Assembly: GCF_000620625.1 (NCBI RefSeq)
Contig: NZ_JIAW01000013.1
Location: forward strand, 162,552-226,551
Source of the DNA: Mycobacterium sp. URHB0044
GTDB lineage: Bacteria; Actinomycetota; Actinomycetes; Mycobacteriales; Mycobacteriaceae
DNA length: 64,000 nt
Direction: 5' to 3'
Shown: positions 8,890-16,817 of the stretch, piece after piece
Position numbering within the stretch: the stretch's first letter is position 1
Layout: the number at the start of each line of letters is the position of its first letter
The notes under the pieces: model-generated
Seen by the model: only the letters and a program-made list of their open reading frames with translations
What the model was told of the DNA's origin: nothing
The model's database searches: none
Translations under genes and position numbers: made by a program

Positions 8890-9852
8890 CTAGCCGGCGA
8901 GGCGTTCACGAAATGTGTTGCGGTAGCTCTGCGGCGCCACCCCGGTGAGTCGGCGGAACTGTTCGCGGAAGTTCGCCGACGACGTGAACCCGACCTCCCT
9001 GCCGATTCGCTCCACCCCGTATGAGGTGCCTTCGAGCAGTTCCTGCGCGTGGCGGATCCGCACGCCGGCGACCCACTGCATCGGAGTCTGCCCGGTTTCG
9101 GCCTGAAACCGGCGATTGATCGTGCGGATGCTCATCGCGGCACGCTGGGCGATGTCGGTCAGCGTCAACTCGCGGTGCGCATTCAGCTCGATCCATGCGA
9201 GCAGGTCGTCCAGCTCGGTTCTTTCCCCGAGGTGCTTGGCGGGCAACTGGTTTCGCACGATGAACTGTGCCTGACCGCCGCTGCGGTGCAGGGGAGCGAC
9301 GGCGAGCCGGGCCGCCGCGGCTGCCGCTGCGGCGCCGTGGTCGCGTTGCACCATGTGCAGGCACAGATCCAGCCCGGCCGAGGCGCCCGCGGACGTCAAG
9401 ATCTGCCCCTCGTCGACGTAGAGCACATCGGGATGAAGGTTGACGGCGGGATACGTCGCGCGGAACAGGTCCGCGGCGATCCAGTGCGTGGTGGCGCGCC
9501 TGCCGTCGAGCAGTCCGGCGGCGGCGAGGGTGAACGCGCCCGAGCAGATCGATGCGATGCGGGTGCCTGCCGCGAATGCCGACCGCAGGGCGTGGATGAC
9601 CCGCTCCGGGACGTCGACGGTGACGTCGTTGCAGCCGGGAACGATGATCGTGTCCGCCTCGGCCAGCGCCTCCAGTCCGTGGTCGGTGCCGATGCGCAGC
9701 GGACCCGCCGTGACGATCGGCTCGCTGCCGCACACCACGACGTCATATCCGTTGGTGCCGTCGGCAAGCGGGACGCGTCCGAACACCGCGACGGCGGTGG
9801 TGAGGTCGAAGGCGATGACGTCGGGCAGCGCCAGGACGGCCACGGTGTGCAT
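8890..9852 (-). CDS. GlxA-type transcriptional regulator (DJ-1/PfpI domain plus AraC HTH)
   Basis: About 320 residues from ATG 9852. The N-terminal half is a DJ-1/PfpI-like domain with the nucleophile-elbow region IASICSGAFTLAAAGLLDG, the C-terminal 100 residues an AraC double helix-turn-helix (LTLTDIAQRAAMSIRTINRR, then YGVERIGREVGFTSSANFRE and a RRLTGVAPQSYR end). Such regulators sense small metabolites and usually control adjacent genes. It is divergent from the isochorismatase-like gene at 9977, which is its likely target. A longer upstream frame to 9909 exists but lacks support, since the family starts directly with the beta strand HTVAVLALPDV. Confidence 0.88.
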   Translation of the reverse strand: MHTVAVLALPDVIAFDLTTAVAVFGRVPLADGTNGYDVVVCGSEPIVTAGPLRIGTDHGLEALAEADTIIVPGCNDVTVDVPERVIHALRSAFAAGTRIASICSGAFTLAAAGLLDGRRATTHWIAADLFRATYPAVNLHPDVLYVDEGQILTSAGASAGLDLCLHMVQRDHGAAAAAAAARLAVAPLHRSGGQAQFIVRNQLPAKHLGERTELDDLLAWIELNAHRELTLTDIAQRAAMSIRTINRRFQAETGQTPMQWVAGVRIRHAQELLEGTSYGVERIGREVGFTSSANFREQFRRLTGVAPQSYRNTFRERLAG

Positions 9853-9901
9853 GGCCGAACCGTACCAGCGGCGATGGCTAGATCTCCACATGCTCCGGGA
9901 T

Positions 9902-9934
9902 ATTGCCACCGAAGCCGCGATTGGCGGTGGTGAT
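9902..9934. promoter_or_regulatory. Inverted repeat between glxA-like gene and isochorismatase gene
   Basis: ATTGCCACCG at 9902-9911 and CGGTGGTGAT at 9925-9934 are inverted with 8 of 10 matching positions and a 13-base spacer, in the 124-bp divergent gap. Spacing of about two helical turns would fit an AraC-family dimer, although those often use direct repeats. A candidate operator only. Confidence 0.35.
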
Positions 9935-9976
9935 GCGGCTCGTCGTCGGCGTCCGTCGACGCACTAGCCTGACTCC

Positions 9977-10573
9977 ATGACCAATCCCACCCTGCGCGCC
10001 CTTGCCGAACTCCCGCTCGAGCCCGCAGGTCTCGCCGAGTCGACGTTGATCCTGATCGACTGCCAGAAGACGTACACCACCGGTGTCATGGCACTCGACG
10101 GCGTACAGGCCGCCCTCGACGAGGCGGCCGCGCTGCTGGACCGCGCCAGGTCGGCAGGTATCCCGGTGATCCACATCCAGCACTCCGACGGCCCCGGTTC
10201 GCTGTATGACATCGACGGTGAGAGCGGTGCCATCGTCGAGCAGGTGGCGCCGCGCGACGGTGAAACCGTGGTGATCAAGCAGTACCCGAACTCGTTCGTG
10301 CAGACGGATCTCGACTCATGCCTGAAGACGGTTGGCGCATCGAATCTCGTGCTCGCCGGGTTCATGACGCACATGTGCGTCAACTCCACCGCACGTGGCG
10401 CGTTCAACCTCGGCTACGCGCCCACCGTGGTGGCGGCCGCGACCGCTACGCGCGCGCTGCCGGGCGTCACGGGGGAGACGGTGCCTGCCGCGGCGATCCA
10501 GTCGGCGAGCCTGGCGGGCATGGCCGACCTGTTCGCCGTCGTCGTACCCGGCACGTCGGGCATCCCGGACTGA
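9977..10573 (+). CDS. Isochorismatase-family cysteine hydrolase
   Basis: 198 residues, with the complete Asp-Lys-Cys triad of the family: Asp28 in TLILIDCQKTY, Lys101 in VVIKQYPNSF and Cys134 in AGFMTHMCVNSTAR. A cis-peptide-like turn follows (Gly-Phe-Met before the catalytic Cys region). Members hydrolyse isochorismate, nicotinamide or small ureido/amide compounds in the cytosol. There is no siderophore gene nearby, so an amidase-like role under the divergent GlxA-type regulator is more likely than isochorismate hydrolysis. Ten bases separate it from the downstream flavin protein gene. Confidence 0.88.
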   Translation: MTNPTLRALAELPLEPAGLAESTLILIDCQKTYTTGVMALDGVQAALDEAAALLDRARSAGIPVIHIQHSDGPGSLYDIDGESGAIVEQVAPRDGETVVIKQYPNSFVQTDLDSCLKTVGASNLVLAGFMTHMCVNSTARGAFNLGYAPTVVAAATATRALPGVTGETVPAAAIQSASLAGMADLFAVVVPGTSGIPD

Positions 10574-10583
10574 GAATGGTCGG

Positions 10584-11237
10584 ATGACGACGCCCTCCAC
10601 CCGAGTCACCCGGCTCAACGAGAAGCAGGACACCTCCCGCAGCTCGCTCGACGAGCTGCTGGACAGCACACCGCTGGCCACGGTCGCGTTGGTCCGCGAC
10701 GACCATCCGGTGATCTTCCCGACCGGCTTCGCCAGGATCGGCGACGACTTCGTCATTCACGGATCCACGGGCGCGCCATGGATGCGCGCGCTGGCGGCGG
10801 GCGCGGCGGCGGCGGTGTCAGTGACGACGCTCGATGGCGTCGTCGTGGCGCGCAGCGCATTCGAGTCGTCGTTCCGCTACCGCAGCGCCGCGCTGTTCGG
10901 TGTCTTCGAGCCGATTCCCGAAGACGAGAAGATCGCGTATCTGAATGCGCTGACCGACGCCTTCATTCCCGGTCGCGTCGCCGAACTGCGGGCCAGCAGC
11001 CGCAGGGAGTTGGCCGCCACGATGGCCTTGCGCCTGCCCATCGGCGAGGACAACTGGTCGCTCAAGGTCAGCGCGGGCTGGCCGGATGATCCCGACGAGG
11101 ACGTCGCCGCCGACGCGTGGGCGGGCGTGGTGCCGATGACGGTCAGCTACGGTGCGCCGCAACCCGCTCCCGACCTCAGGCCGGGGATCGCGGTGCCCGG
11201 ATCCGTTCTGGCCATGACCGAGCCGTCAGTCGAATAG
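10584..11237 (+). CDS. Pyridoxamine 5'-phosphate oxidase-like FMN-binding protein
   Basis: 217 residues from ATG 10584. The split-barrel flavin fold is suggested by LLDSTPLATVALVRDDHPVIFPTGFARIGDDFVIHGSTG, then SFRYRSAALFGVFEPI and a C-terminal ADAWAGVVPMTVSYGAPQPAPDL, a pattern typical of the Pyridox_ox_2 family found widely in actinobacteria, where the biochemical role is usually undefined. It follows the isochorismatase-like gene closely and is probably co-transcribed. Its last 12 bases overlap the end of the convergent nitrilase gene. Confidence 0.8.
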   Translation: MTTPSTRVTRLNEKQDTSRSSLDELLDSTPLATVALVRDDHPVIFPTGFARIGDDFVIHGSTGAPWMRALAAGAAAAVSVTTLDGVVVARSAFESSFRYRSAALFGVFEPIPEDEKIAYLNALTDAFIPGRVAELRASSRRELAATMALRLPIGEDNWSLKVSAGWPDDPDEDVAADAWAGVVPMTVSYGAPQPAPDLRPGIAVPGSVLAMTEPSVE

Positions 11238-12053
11238 TCCGGCCCGACGGTACAGGTCGATACGCCGGTCGCCGTGAACGTCGTTGTGCTCGTTGAACTT
11301 CTTGATCCGCGACAGCGCGAAGTCGACGTCGGCAGTGACGGTGCACGGCATGCCGAACTGGCCGATCGCCGCGGGATAGCCGTCGGCGTCGGTGATGATG
11401 CTGCCGCCGATCCAGTCCTGGCCGCGCTCGACGCCGGCACGGTCACACACCGCGATCGGCAACCGGTTCATGCCGGCCCCGGCCAGCACGCGGACCATCT
11501 CGGTCGGCCGCTCGCCCTCCGGGCGCGGTAGCAGCGGCCAGTTGACCGGGGCGCACAGCAGATCCGCGCCCGCCAGCGCCGCGACGCGCACCCACTCGGG
11601 GAATTCGACGTCGTAGCAGACCATCACGCCGATGCGGCCGTGCTCGGTGTCCACCAGCAGCGGCATGTCGTCGGCGCGGTCGAACACCGTGTTCTCGGAA
11701 TCCCACAGATGCGCCTTGCGGTAGACGCCACGCAGTCCGGTCGGGTCGACGACCGCGGCGGCGTTGTAGATCTTGTCGCCCGCGTCCTCGGGAAACCCGG
11801 CCACGATCGTCACACCGAACGCCGAGGCGAGATTTGCCCATTCCGTGATCGTTGGCCCGTCGCGGGGCTCGGCGAGCGAGGCGAGCTCGGCGCGGTCGGC
11901 GAACATGTACCCCGACGACGCCAGTTCGGGCAGCACGACGATCTGCGCCCCGTCGGCGGCGGCCGCCTCGATGGCGTCCCTGGCGGTGGTCCGGTTTCCG
12001 GTGAGGTCGCCGATTCTCAGCGGGATCTGGCAGCAGGCGACGCGCGTGGTCAT
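11226..12053 (-). CDS. Carbon-nitrogen hydrolase (nitrilase superfamily)
   Basis: 275 residues from ATG 12053, starting at the strand TRVACCQIPLRIGDL. The catalytic triad is intact: Glu in VVLPELASSGY, Lys in YRKAHLWDSE and Cys in GVMVCYDVEFPEWVR. This arrangement suits aliphatic amidase, omega-amidase or carbamoylase branches of the family; substrate is undetermined. A longer frame to 12260 is only the reverse of the Rrf2 gene. It is divergent from the Rrf2 regulator, with a dispersed repeat copy in the gap. Confidence 0.88.
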   Translation of the reverse strand: MTTRVACCQIPLRIGDLTGNRTTARDAIEAAAADGAQIVVLPELASSGYMFADRAELASLAEPRDGPTITEWANLASAFGVTIVAGFPEDAGDKIYNAAAVVDPTGLRGVYRKAHLWDSENTVFDRADDMPLLVDTEHGRIGVMVCYDVEFPEWVRVAALAGADLLCAPVNWPLLPRPEGERPTEMVRVLAGAGMNRLPIAVCDRAGVERGQDWIGGSIITDADGYPAAIGQFGMPCTVTADVDFALSRIKKFNEHNDVHGDRRIDLYRRAGLFD

Positions 12054-12071
12054 CCCTTGATCGTCGTCGAC

Positions 12072-12100
12072 GGAGGGCAGGAGCGCAGCGACTCGGGAAT
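12072..12100 (+). repeat. 29-bp dispersed repeat, copy A (intergenic)
   Basis: A 29-bp block beginning GGAGGGCAGGAGCG and ending GGGAAT lies between the divergent nitrilase and Rrf2 genes. On the opposite strand at 20392-20420 a copy matches at 27 of 29 positions, and at 49982-50010 a copy matches at 24 of 29. The other two copies are inside coding sequences. This looks like a small REP-like dispersed element. Confidence 0.65.
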
Positions 12101-12150
12101 TCAATCCGGCTTGCGGAGTTCGCAGCAACGTCGGTGGCACAATGCGCGAT

Positions 12151-12621
12151 ATGCGGATGTCGGCGAAGGCGGAGTACGCCATCCGTGCCATGGTCCAACT
12201 GGCCACCGTCGATGACGGTGTCCTGGTCAAGACCGACGACCTGGCCAAGGCGCAGGGCATTCCGCCTCAATTCCTCGTCGACATCCTGTCCGACCTGCGC
12301 ACCGACCGGCTGGTGCGCAGCCACCGCGGCCGTGACGGCGGCTACGCGCTCGCCAAGCCCGCCGCCGAGGTCAGCATCGCCGACGTGATGCGCTGCATCG
12401 ACGGTCCACTGGCCAGCGTCCGCGACATCGCGCTCGGCGACCTGCCGTACTCCGGGCCCACGGCGGCGCTGACCGACGTGTGGCGGGCACTGCGCGCCAG
12501 CATGCGATCGGTGCTCGAAGAGACCACGGTGGCCGACGTCGCGAACGGCGCGTTGCCCGATCACGTCAGCCGACTCGCCGGTGACTACCTCGCGCAGGAG
12601 GAGCGCCGCGGGCACGGTTGA
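12151..12621 (+). CDS. Rrf2-family transcriptional regulator
   Basis: 156 residues from ATG 12151 (ATG 12142 is also in frame). The N-terminal winged helix is typical of Rrf2: MRMSAKAEYAIRAMVQLA, then DDLAKAQGIPPQFLVDILSDL and RSHRGRDGGYALAKPA. Only one cysteine (MRCIDG) is present where IscR/NsrR types carry three cluster ligands, so an iron-sulfur cluster is unlikely and the protein is closer to CymR-like cysteine regulators. From memory, in M. tuberculosis an Rrf2 gene (Rv1287) follows cysDN directly; here other genes lie between. I infer that it may regulate sulfur assimilation. Confidence 0.85.
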   Translation: MRMSAKAEYAIRAMVQLATVDDGVLVKTDDLAKAQGIPPQFLVDILSDLRTDRLVRSHRGRDGGYALAKPAAEVSIADVMRCIDGPLASVRDIALGDLPYSGPTAALTDVWRALRASMRSVLEETTVADVANGALPDHVSRLAGDYLAQEERRGHG

Positions 12622-12638
12622 CCGTGTTTGCACGCCAG

Positions 12639-12666
12639 TGTCGTAATGCGCCTGCCGCCGATCGTC
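12639..12666 (+). promoter_or_regulatory. Predicted ECF42-dependent promoter of the YCII gene
   Basis: TGTCGT at 12639-12644 and CGTC at 12663-12666 are 18 bases apart, about 50 bases upstream of the GTG of the YCII gene. The reported ECF42 target motif is TGTCGA in the -35 and CGA/TC in the -10 region, so this agrees in all but one base of the -35. It would make the sigma factor operon self-activating. Prediction by eye. Confidence 0.45.
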
Positions 12667-12714
12667 TTTCTAGTAGGAACGAAATACGTCCCGAACGAGG
12701 AGGAGGCACGGGCA

Positions 12715-13056
12715 GTGAAGTATGTGCTGTTGTTCGTCGAGACCGAGCAATTCGCGCGCGATCTCGAGGCCTTGAGCGACGCCGAGCGAGAACGGGCGTA
12801 CGACCGCGTCAACGAATGGTTCGCCACCCACGCCGACAAGCTGCGCGGTGGAAGCAAGCTCCAATCGCCGGAGACGGCGACGACCGTGCGGCTCGACCGC
12901 GGCGAACCCGTCATCATCGACGGGCCGTTCGTCGAGGGCAAAGAGGTCGTGAGCGGATACGCCGAGATCGAGGTCGCCGATCTGGACGAGGCGTTGCAAA
13001 TGGTCAAGACGTGGCCGGCGTGCCCGGTCGTCGAGATCCGCCCGCTGCAGGCATGA
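12715..13056 (+). CDS. YCII-related (DGPF-domain) protein
   Basis: 113 residues from GTG 12715, which has an AGGAGG ribosome site. The protein begins KYVLLFVETEQFARD and contains the diagnostic VIIDGPFVEGKEVVSGYAEIEV with the DGPF motif, then a ferredoxin-like helix-strand end (WPACPVVEIRPL). DGPF proteins are small ferredoxin-fold proteins that occur next to ECF42-type sigma factors; biochemical function is not established. It lies six bases before the sigma factor gene and is surely co-transcribed. Confidence 0.88.
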   Translation: MKYVLLFVETEQFARDLEALSDAERERAYDRVNEWFATHADKLRGGSKLQSPETATTVRLDRGEPVIIDGPFVEGKEVVSGYAEIEVADLDEALQMVKTWPACPVVEIRPLQA

Positions 13057-13062
13057 GCCCAC

Positions 13063-14268
13063 ATGGCTGACGCGTCGCATGCCGAGTTGTCCCGCGTGGT
13101 ACGAGAACACGCGGGCGGGCTCGCGGCGTCGCTGATGCATCTGACGGGCGACTTCGCCACGGCGGAGGATCTCGTTCAGGACGCCGTCCTGGCAGCGCTG
13201 CGACACTGGCCGGTGGAGGGAATCCCGCAGCGCCCCGATGCGTGGTTGTTCACGGTGGCCCGGCGCCGCGGCCTGGATGCCCTACGGCGCGAAGACAATT
13301 ACCGCACCAAACTGGCGCAGCTGCAGTGGCCCGTCCAGGCCGAGCCCGACGATCGGCTGCGGCTGATCTTCACGTGTTGCCACCCCGCACTCCCGCGGGA
13401 GGCGCAGATCGCACTGACCCTGCGGGTCGTGTGTGGCCTGACCACGGCACAGATCGCTCGGGCGTTCCTGGTGCCCGAGACGACGATGGCACGGCGAATC
13501 ACCCGCGCCAAGCGGAAGATCACCGACGCAGGAATTCCGTACCGCATCCCGGCCGACGACGAGCTCGGCGCCCGGCTGACCGAGGTCCTCGCCGTGATCT
13601 ACCTGCTGTTGAACGAGGGTTATCTGTCCACTGCCGAGCGGACACATGCGCACGATCTCGTCGATGACGCCGAGTGGCTGGCGGCGCTGTTGCACGAGCT
13701 GATGCCGAGCGAGCCGGAGGTGGCGGGCCTGCTCTCCTTGATCCGATTGCACCGCGCCCGCGCCGCCGCCCGCTTCGATGCCGACGGACACCTGGTGCTG
13801 CTGGAACATCAGGATCGATCCTCCTGGGACCGGCAAGCCATCGCGGATGCGGGTCAGCTGCTGGCCCGCGCCGCGAAACAGCAGCGGCCCGGCCCGTATC
13901 AGCTGCAAGCGGCGATCGTGGCCTGTCACGCCGAGGCCCGATGTTGGCAGGAGACCGACTGGGAGCAGATCGTGCTGCTCTACGACATGCTGCTGCACCT
14001 CGCGCCGTCCCCCGTCACCCGACTGCACCGGGCCATCGCATTGCGCTACACGGCGGGGCCGCAGGCGGCGATGTCCGAACTCGACGACCTCGCCGACGCG
14101 TTGGACCGCTATCACCTCTACCACGCCACTCGCGCCGACCTCCTGCGCGAACTCGGCCACCCGGACCAGGCCCGCGCCGCCGACCGTCGCGCACTCGACC
14201 TGACCGCAAACCCCGCCGAACAAGCCGTGCTCGAGCAGCGCATCGCGTGGACCTCGATCCCAACCTGA
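13063..14268 (+). CDS. ECF42-type RNA polymerase sigma factor with C-terminal DUF6596/TPR-like extension
   Basis: 401 residues, about twice the size of a plain ECF sigma. Region 2 lies near residues 10-75 (TAEDLVQDAVLAALRHWP, then RPDAWLFTVARRRGLDALRR), region 4 near 115-165 (LTLRVVCGLTTAQIARAFLV then TTMARRITRAKRKI). From about residue 180 it has the DUF6596 sequence EVLAVIYLLLNEGYLSTAER and a helical tail with repeats such as VTRLHRAIALRYTAGPQAAM. No anti-sigma gene is adjacent; in ECF42 the C-terminal extension and the DGPF partner are thought to take that role. It heads toward two AhpD-like genes in the same operon. Confidence 0.92.
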   Translation: MADASHAELSRVVREHAGGLAASLMHLTGDFATAEDLVQDAVLAALRHWPVEGIPQRPDAWLFTVARRRGLDALRREDNYRTKLAQLQWPVQAEPDDRLRLIFTCCHPALPREAQIALTLRVVCGLTTAQIARAFLVPETTMARRITRAKRKITDAGIPYRIPADDELGARLTEVLAVIYLLLNEGYLSTAERTHAHDLVDDAEWLAALLHELMPSEPEVAGLLSLIRLHRARAAARFDADGHLVLLEHQDRSSWDRQAIADAGQLLARAAKQQRPGPYQLQAAIVACHAEARCWQETDWEQIVLLYDMLLHLAPSPVTRLHRAIALRYTAGPQAAMSELDDLADALDRYHLYHATRADLLRELGHPDQARAADRRALDLTANPAEQAVLEQRIAWTSIPT

Positions 14269-14286
14269 GAGGAGACTCCGACCGCC

Positions 14287-14601
14287 ATGTCCGACATCAC
14301 CCAGCTGCACCGCGCGCTCATCGCTCGCGTCCGTGACGGCAACGCGACGGCGCCAACTTCGTTGCGCCGGGCCGCCTTCGACGACGTTGGCCTCGACGAA
14401 CCGGTGCGAACGCTGATCGACAAGGTCGCCCGTCACGCCAACCGGGTGACCGACGACGACGTCGCCGCCGTCCGGGCGACGGGCCTGACCGAGGATCAGA
14501 TCTTCGAAATCATGGTGTGCGCCGCAGTCGGACAGGCGAGCCGGCAGTACGAGAACGCGTTGGCAGCGCTGGCCAGCGCAACGCAGGAGGGAAAGCGATG
14601 A
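14287..14601 (+). CDS. Small carboxymuconolactone decarboxylase-like (AhpD-fold) protein
   Basis: 104 residues, helical. DEPVRTLIDKVARHANRVTDDDVAAVRATGLTEDQIFEIMVCAAVGQASRQYENAL matches the second half of AhpD/CMD proteins, with the helix that normally follows the redox motif, but the CxxC motif itself is missing. It could be a regulatory or partner chain for the next gene, which carries the Cys-His motif. Start at ATG 14287 after a GAGGAG ribosome site. The last four bases (ATGA) overlap the next start. Confidence 0.7.
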   Translation: MSDITQLHRALIARVRDGNATAPTSLRRAAFDDVGLDEPVRTLIDKVARHANRVTDDDVAAVRATGLTEDQIFEIMVCAAVGQASRQYENALAALASATQEGKR

Positions 14602-15173
14602 GGCTCACCATCCTGGAGCGCGGCCACCGGCTGTCCAAGAAGGCGATTTTCGTGCTGATCCGGTTGGTTTCACGCCAGCCGGTGGTCGACGCCGTCAAGC
14701 TGGCGATGTACCGCCCGGAGTTCTACGGCGCCGGCGATCTCACCCACGAGGCGATGCGCGGACCGTCGGCCTGGTCGGTCGGTGACCGCGAGCTGATGGC
14801 GGCGTTCGTCTCGAAGGTCAACGAGACGCGATTCTGCGTCGCCGCGCATTCGGCGACCGCGGGCCTGTGGTACGACGACCAGGCCAAAGTGGTTGCCACG
14901 CTGGCTGATCTGGAGACGGCGCCCATCGACGAGCCCGTGCGGGCGACGCTTCGCATGCTTGGCAAACTCACGCGCGAGCATCGCGTCGATCCGGACGACA
15001 TGCGGGCCCTTCTCGCCGAAGGTGTTACCCCCGAGCAGATTCGGGACGCCCTGGCCGTGTGCCTCGCCTTCAACATCACTGACCGGCTGGCCGATGCGTT
15101 CGACTTCGACCTCGCGACTCCCGAGGCCATGAACTCCGGTGCCCGGTACCTGTTGAAGCGTGGCTACCGCTGA
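14598..15173 (+). CDS. Carboxymuconolactone decarboxylase / AhpD-like protein
   Basis: 191 residues from the ATG of an ATGA overlap. Its centre reads SKVNETRFCVAAHSATAGLWY, where AhpD-like proteins carry their redox-active Cys and proton-relay His (the peroxidatic pair is reduced here to one Cys plus His). The tail LTREHRVDPDDMRALLAEGVTPEQIRDALAVCLAFNITDRLADAFD is the typical AhpD C-terminal helix pair. Likely an oxidative-stress or alkylhydroperoxidase-like protein controlled by the ECF42 factor in the same operon. It ends flush against the convergent TetR gene. Confidence 0.78.
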   Translation: MRLTILERGHRLSKKAIFVLIRLVSRQPVVDAVKLAMYRPEFYGAGDLTHEAMRGPSAWSVGDRELMAAFVSKVNETRFCVAAHSATAGLWYDDQAKVVATLADLETAPIDEPVRATLRMLGKLTREHRVDPDDMRALLAEGVTPEQIRDALAVCLAFNITDRLADAFDFDLATPEAMNSGARYLLKRGYR

Positions 15174-15809
15174 CTAGCTGCTGCGCAGGGCGATGCCGTC
15201 GAGCAGCATGCGCAGGCCGCCGTCGAAGTCGTCCTCGACCGACGTCCGCATCGCGACCTTCGACAGCGCCTCGATGTGCGGAAACTGTTGCCCCGCTACC
15301 GCACCGATGCGTGCTGCGGCCTCCTTCGCGTCGGCCGACCGGCCGCGCGCCAGCGGACCGGCCAGTTCCGCCTGAGCCGCGCCCGTGACGAAGCCCAGCA
15401 CCGCATGGAAGGCGTAGAGCCGGTCCCGGTCGGTCAGCCCGGCCCGCCCGAGGGCGCCCACTAGCCCGTCGGCGATCGCGAACCCCGTCGCCGACGCCAT
15501 CCGCCGCGTCAGCACCAGCGGAATGGCGGCCGGGTGGGCTCGCACACCGCGCCACATTGCCGTCGCGATCGCGTGGACGTCGTGGCGCCAATCGTCAGTC
15601 GGTGCCGGAATGGGGACGTCGGCGACCACGGCGGCGACGACGAGCTCCTCCAACCCCTCCTTGTCCGCGACGTAGTTGTACACGGTCATCGGCCCGGTGC
15701 CGAGCGCGGTGGCCAACGTACGCATGCTGAGCGCGCTGAGACCTGATTCGTCGACGATTCCCAGTGCCGCCGAAGCGATTTCGTCTCTGGTGAAACGCGC
15801 CCGCACCAT
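15174..15809 (-). CDS. TetR family regulator (TetR/TetR_C_1-like)
   Basis: 211 residues from ATG 15809, with a GGGAG ribosome site. The N-terminal HTH reads FTRDEIASAALGIVDESGLS, then MRTLATALGTGPMTVYNYVADKEGLEELV, with the MTVYNYV recognition helix of classical TetR and AcrR-like subgroups. The C-terminal domain is helical. It is divergent from the alpha/beta hydrolase gene, and the gap holds two copies of a 20-bp imperfect palindrome. I infer autoregulation and control of the hydrolase operon. Confidence 0.88.
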   Translation of the reverse strand: MVRARFTRDEIASAALGIVDESGLSALSMRTLATALGTGPMTVYNYVADKEGLEELVVAAVVADVPIPAPTDDWRHDVHAIATAMWRGVRAHPAAIPLVLTRRMASATGFAIADGLVGALGRAGLTDRDRLYAFHAVLGFVTGAAQAELAGPLARGRSADAKEAAARIGAVAGQQFPHIEALSKVAMRTSVEDDFDGGLRMLLDGIALRSS

Positions 15810-15839
15810 CACGTGGCTCCCTTCGCGCATTGCTCCTTG

Positions 15840-15890
15840 ACACGTACGACGTACTTGATGCACTCTAGCAACACGTACACCGTACTTATG
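15840..15890. promoter_or_regulatory. Duplicated TetR operator
   Basis: Two nearly identical units, ACACGTACGACGTACTTGATG at 15840-15860 without its last base and ACACGTACACCGTACTTATG at 15871-15890, lie 31 bases apart, about three helical turns. Each is an imperfect palindrome centred on GTAC half-sites. They occupy most of the 93-bp gap between the TetR gene and the hydrolase gene, and a TTGACA box at 15837-15842 touches the first unit. Cooperative repressor binding is inferred. Confidence 0.6.
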
Positions 15891-15902
15891 AAGGAGCGGC
15901 CC

Positions 15903-16817
15903 ATGGCCCAGGGCGACACGAAGGCGATCCCCACCGAACGCATCGACTTCCGTTCCGACGGGACGCGGTGCGCGGCGTGGCTGACGCTGCCGGCAAGGAC
16001 AGCACCCCATCCCGCAATGGTGCTTGTGCACGGGCTGGGTGCCACGCACGACATGATGCTGGCGCAATACGAACAGCACTTCGCCGCCGCAGGCATCGCG
16101 GTGCTGGCCTTCGACTACCGCCATACCGGGGCCTCAGACGGCCAACCGCGCCAACGCATCTCGATGCGAAAGCAGCGGGCCGACGTGCACGCGGCGCTGT
16201 CGTATCTGGCGGCGCGGCCCGACGTCGACGCGGCGCGGCTCGGCCTGTGGGGGACCAGCCTGGGCGGGATGAACGTGGTCCGCGTGGCCGCCGATCGACT
16301 CGACCTCGCTGCGGCCGTGATCCAGTGTCCGATCGTGCACGGCCCGGGCGCGGCGCGCAGCCTGGGCATTTCGGGGCCGTTGCGGCTGACTCCCGCCATC
16401 GTCGAGGACGTCGGGCGCGCCGTGACGCGCCGCGGCCGCCGCTACGTGCCGATCGTGGGCCCGCCGGGAAGCCTCGCGATGGTGACTGCGCCGGGCGCGG
16501 AGGAGGGGTGGAATTCGACGGTGCCCTCGGGCGGCCGGTTCGACAACCGGATCGCCGCGGCCGATGCGGTGGCCATGGTGGCTACGTCGGCGCTGCGGCA
16601 GGCCCGCCGGGTCGCTGCGCCCCTGCTGGTCTGCGTGTCCGATCGGGAGAACCTGATGAATCCGCGCTACGCCGCGCTGGTGGCGCGACGGGCGCCGAAC
16701 GGTGTGGCCCGCCACTACGAGTCGGACCACTTCGCCGTCTACCACCCGCCGCTGGTGAGCCGGGTGCTCGCCGATCAGACGGCGTTCCTCGTGGAGCATC
16801 TCGATGTCCGCGGGTGA
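15903..16817 (+). CDS. Alpha/beta hydrolase (dienelactone-hydrolase-like)
   Basis: 304 residues from ATG 15903 with an AAGGAG site. The fold is clear: oxyanion region AMVLVHGLGATHDM, then VLAFDYRHTGASDGQPRQ, the nucleophile elbow GLWGTSLGGMNVV (GTSLGG, Ser) near residue 122, a late acid in LVCVSDRENLMNP and the histidine in YESDHFAVYHPP. Such enzymes cleave esters, lactones or peptides; the substrate is unknown. It is the first gene behind the duplicated operator and overlaps the next gene by 14 bases. Confidence 0.88.
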   Translation: MAQGDTKAIPTERIDFRSDGTRCAAWLTLPARTAPHPAMVLVHGLGATHDMMLAQYEQHFAAAGIAVLAFDYRHTGASDGQPRQRISMRKQRADVHAALSYLAARPDVDAARLGLWGTSLGGMNVVRVAADRLDLAAAVIQCPIVHGPGAARSLGISGPLRLTPAIVEDVGRAVTRRGRRYVPIVGPPGSLAMVTAPGAEEGWNSTVPSGGRFDNRIAAADAVAMVATSALRQARRVAAPLLVCVSDRENLMNPRYAALVARRAPNGVARHYESDHFAVYHPPLVSRVLADQTAFLVEHLDVRG

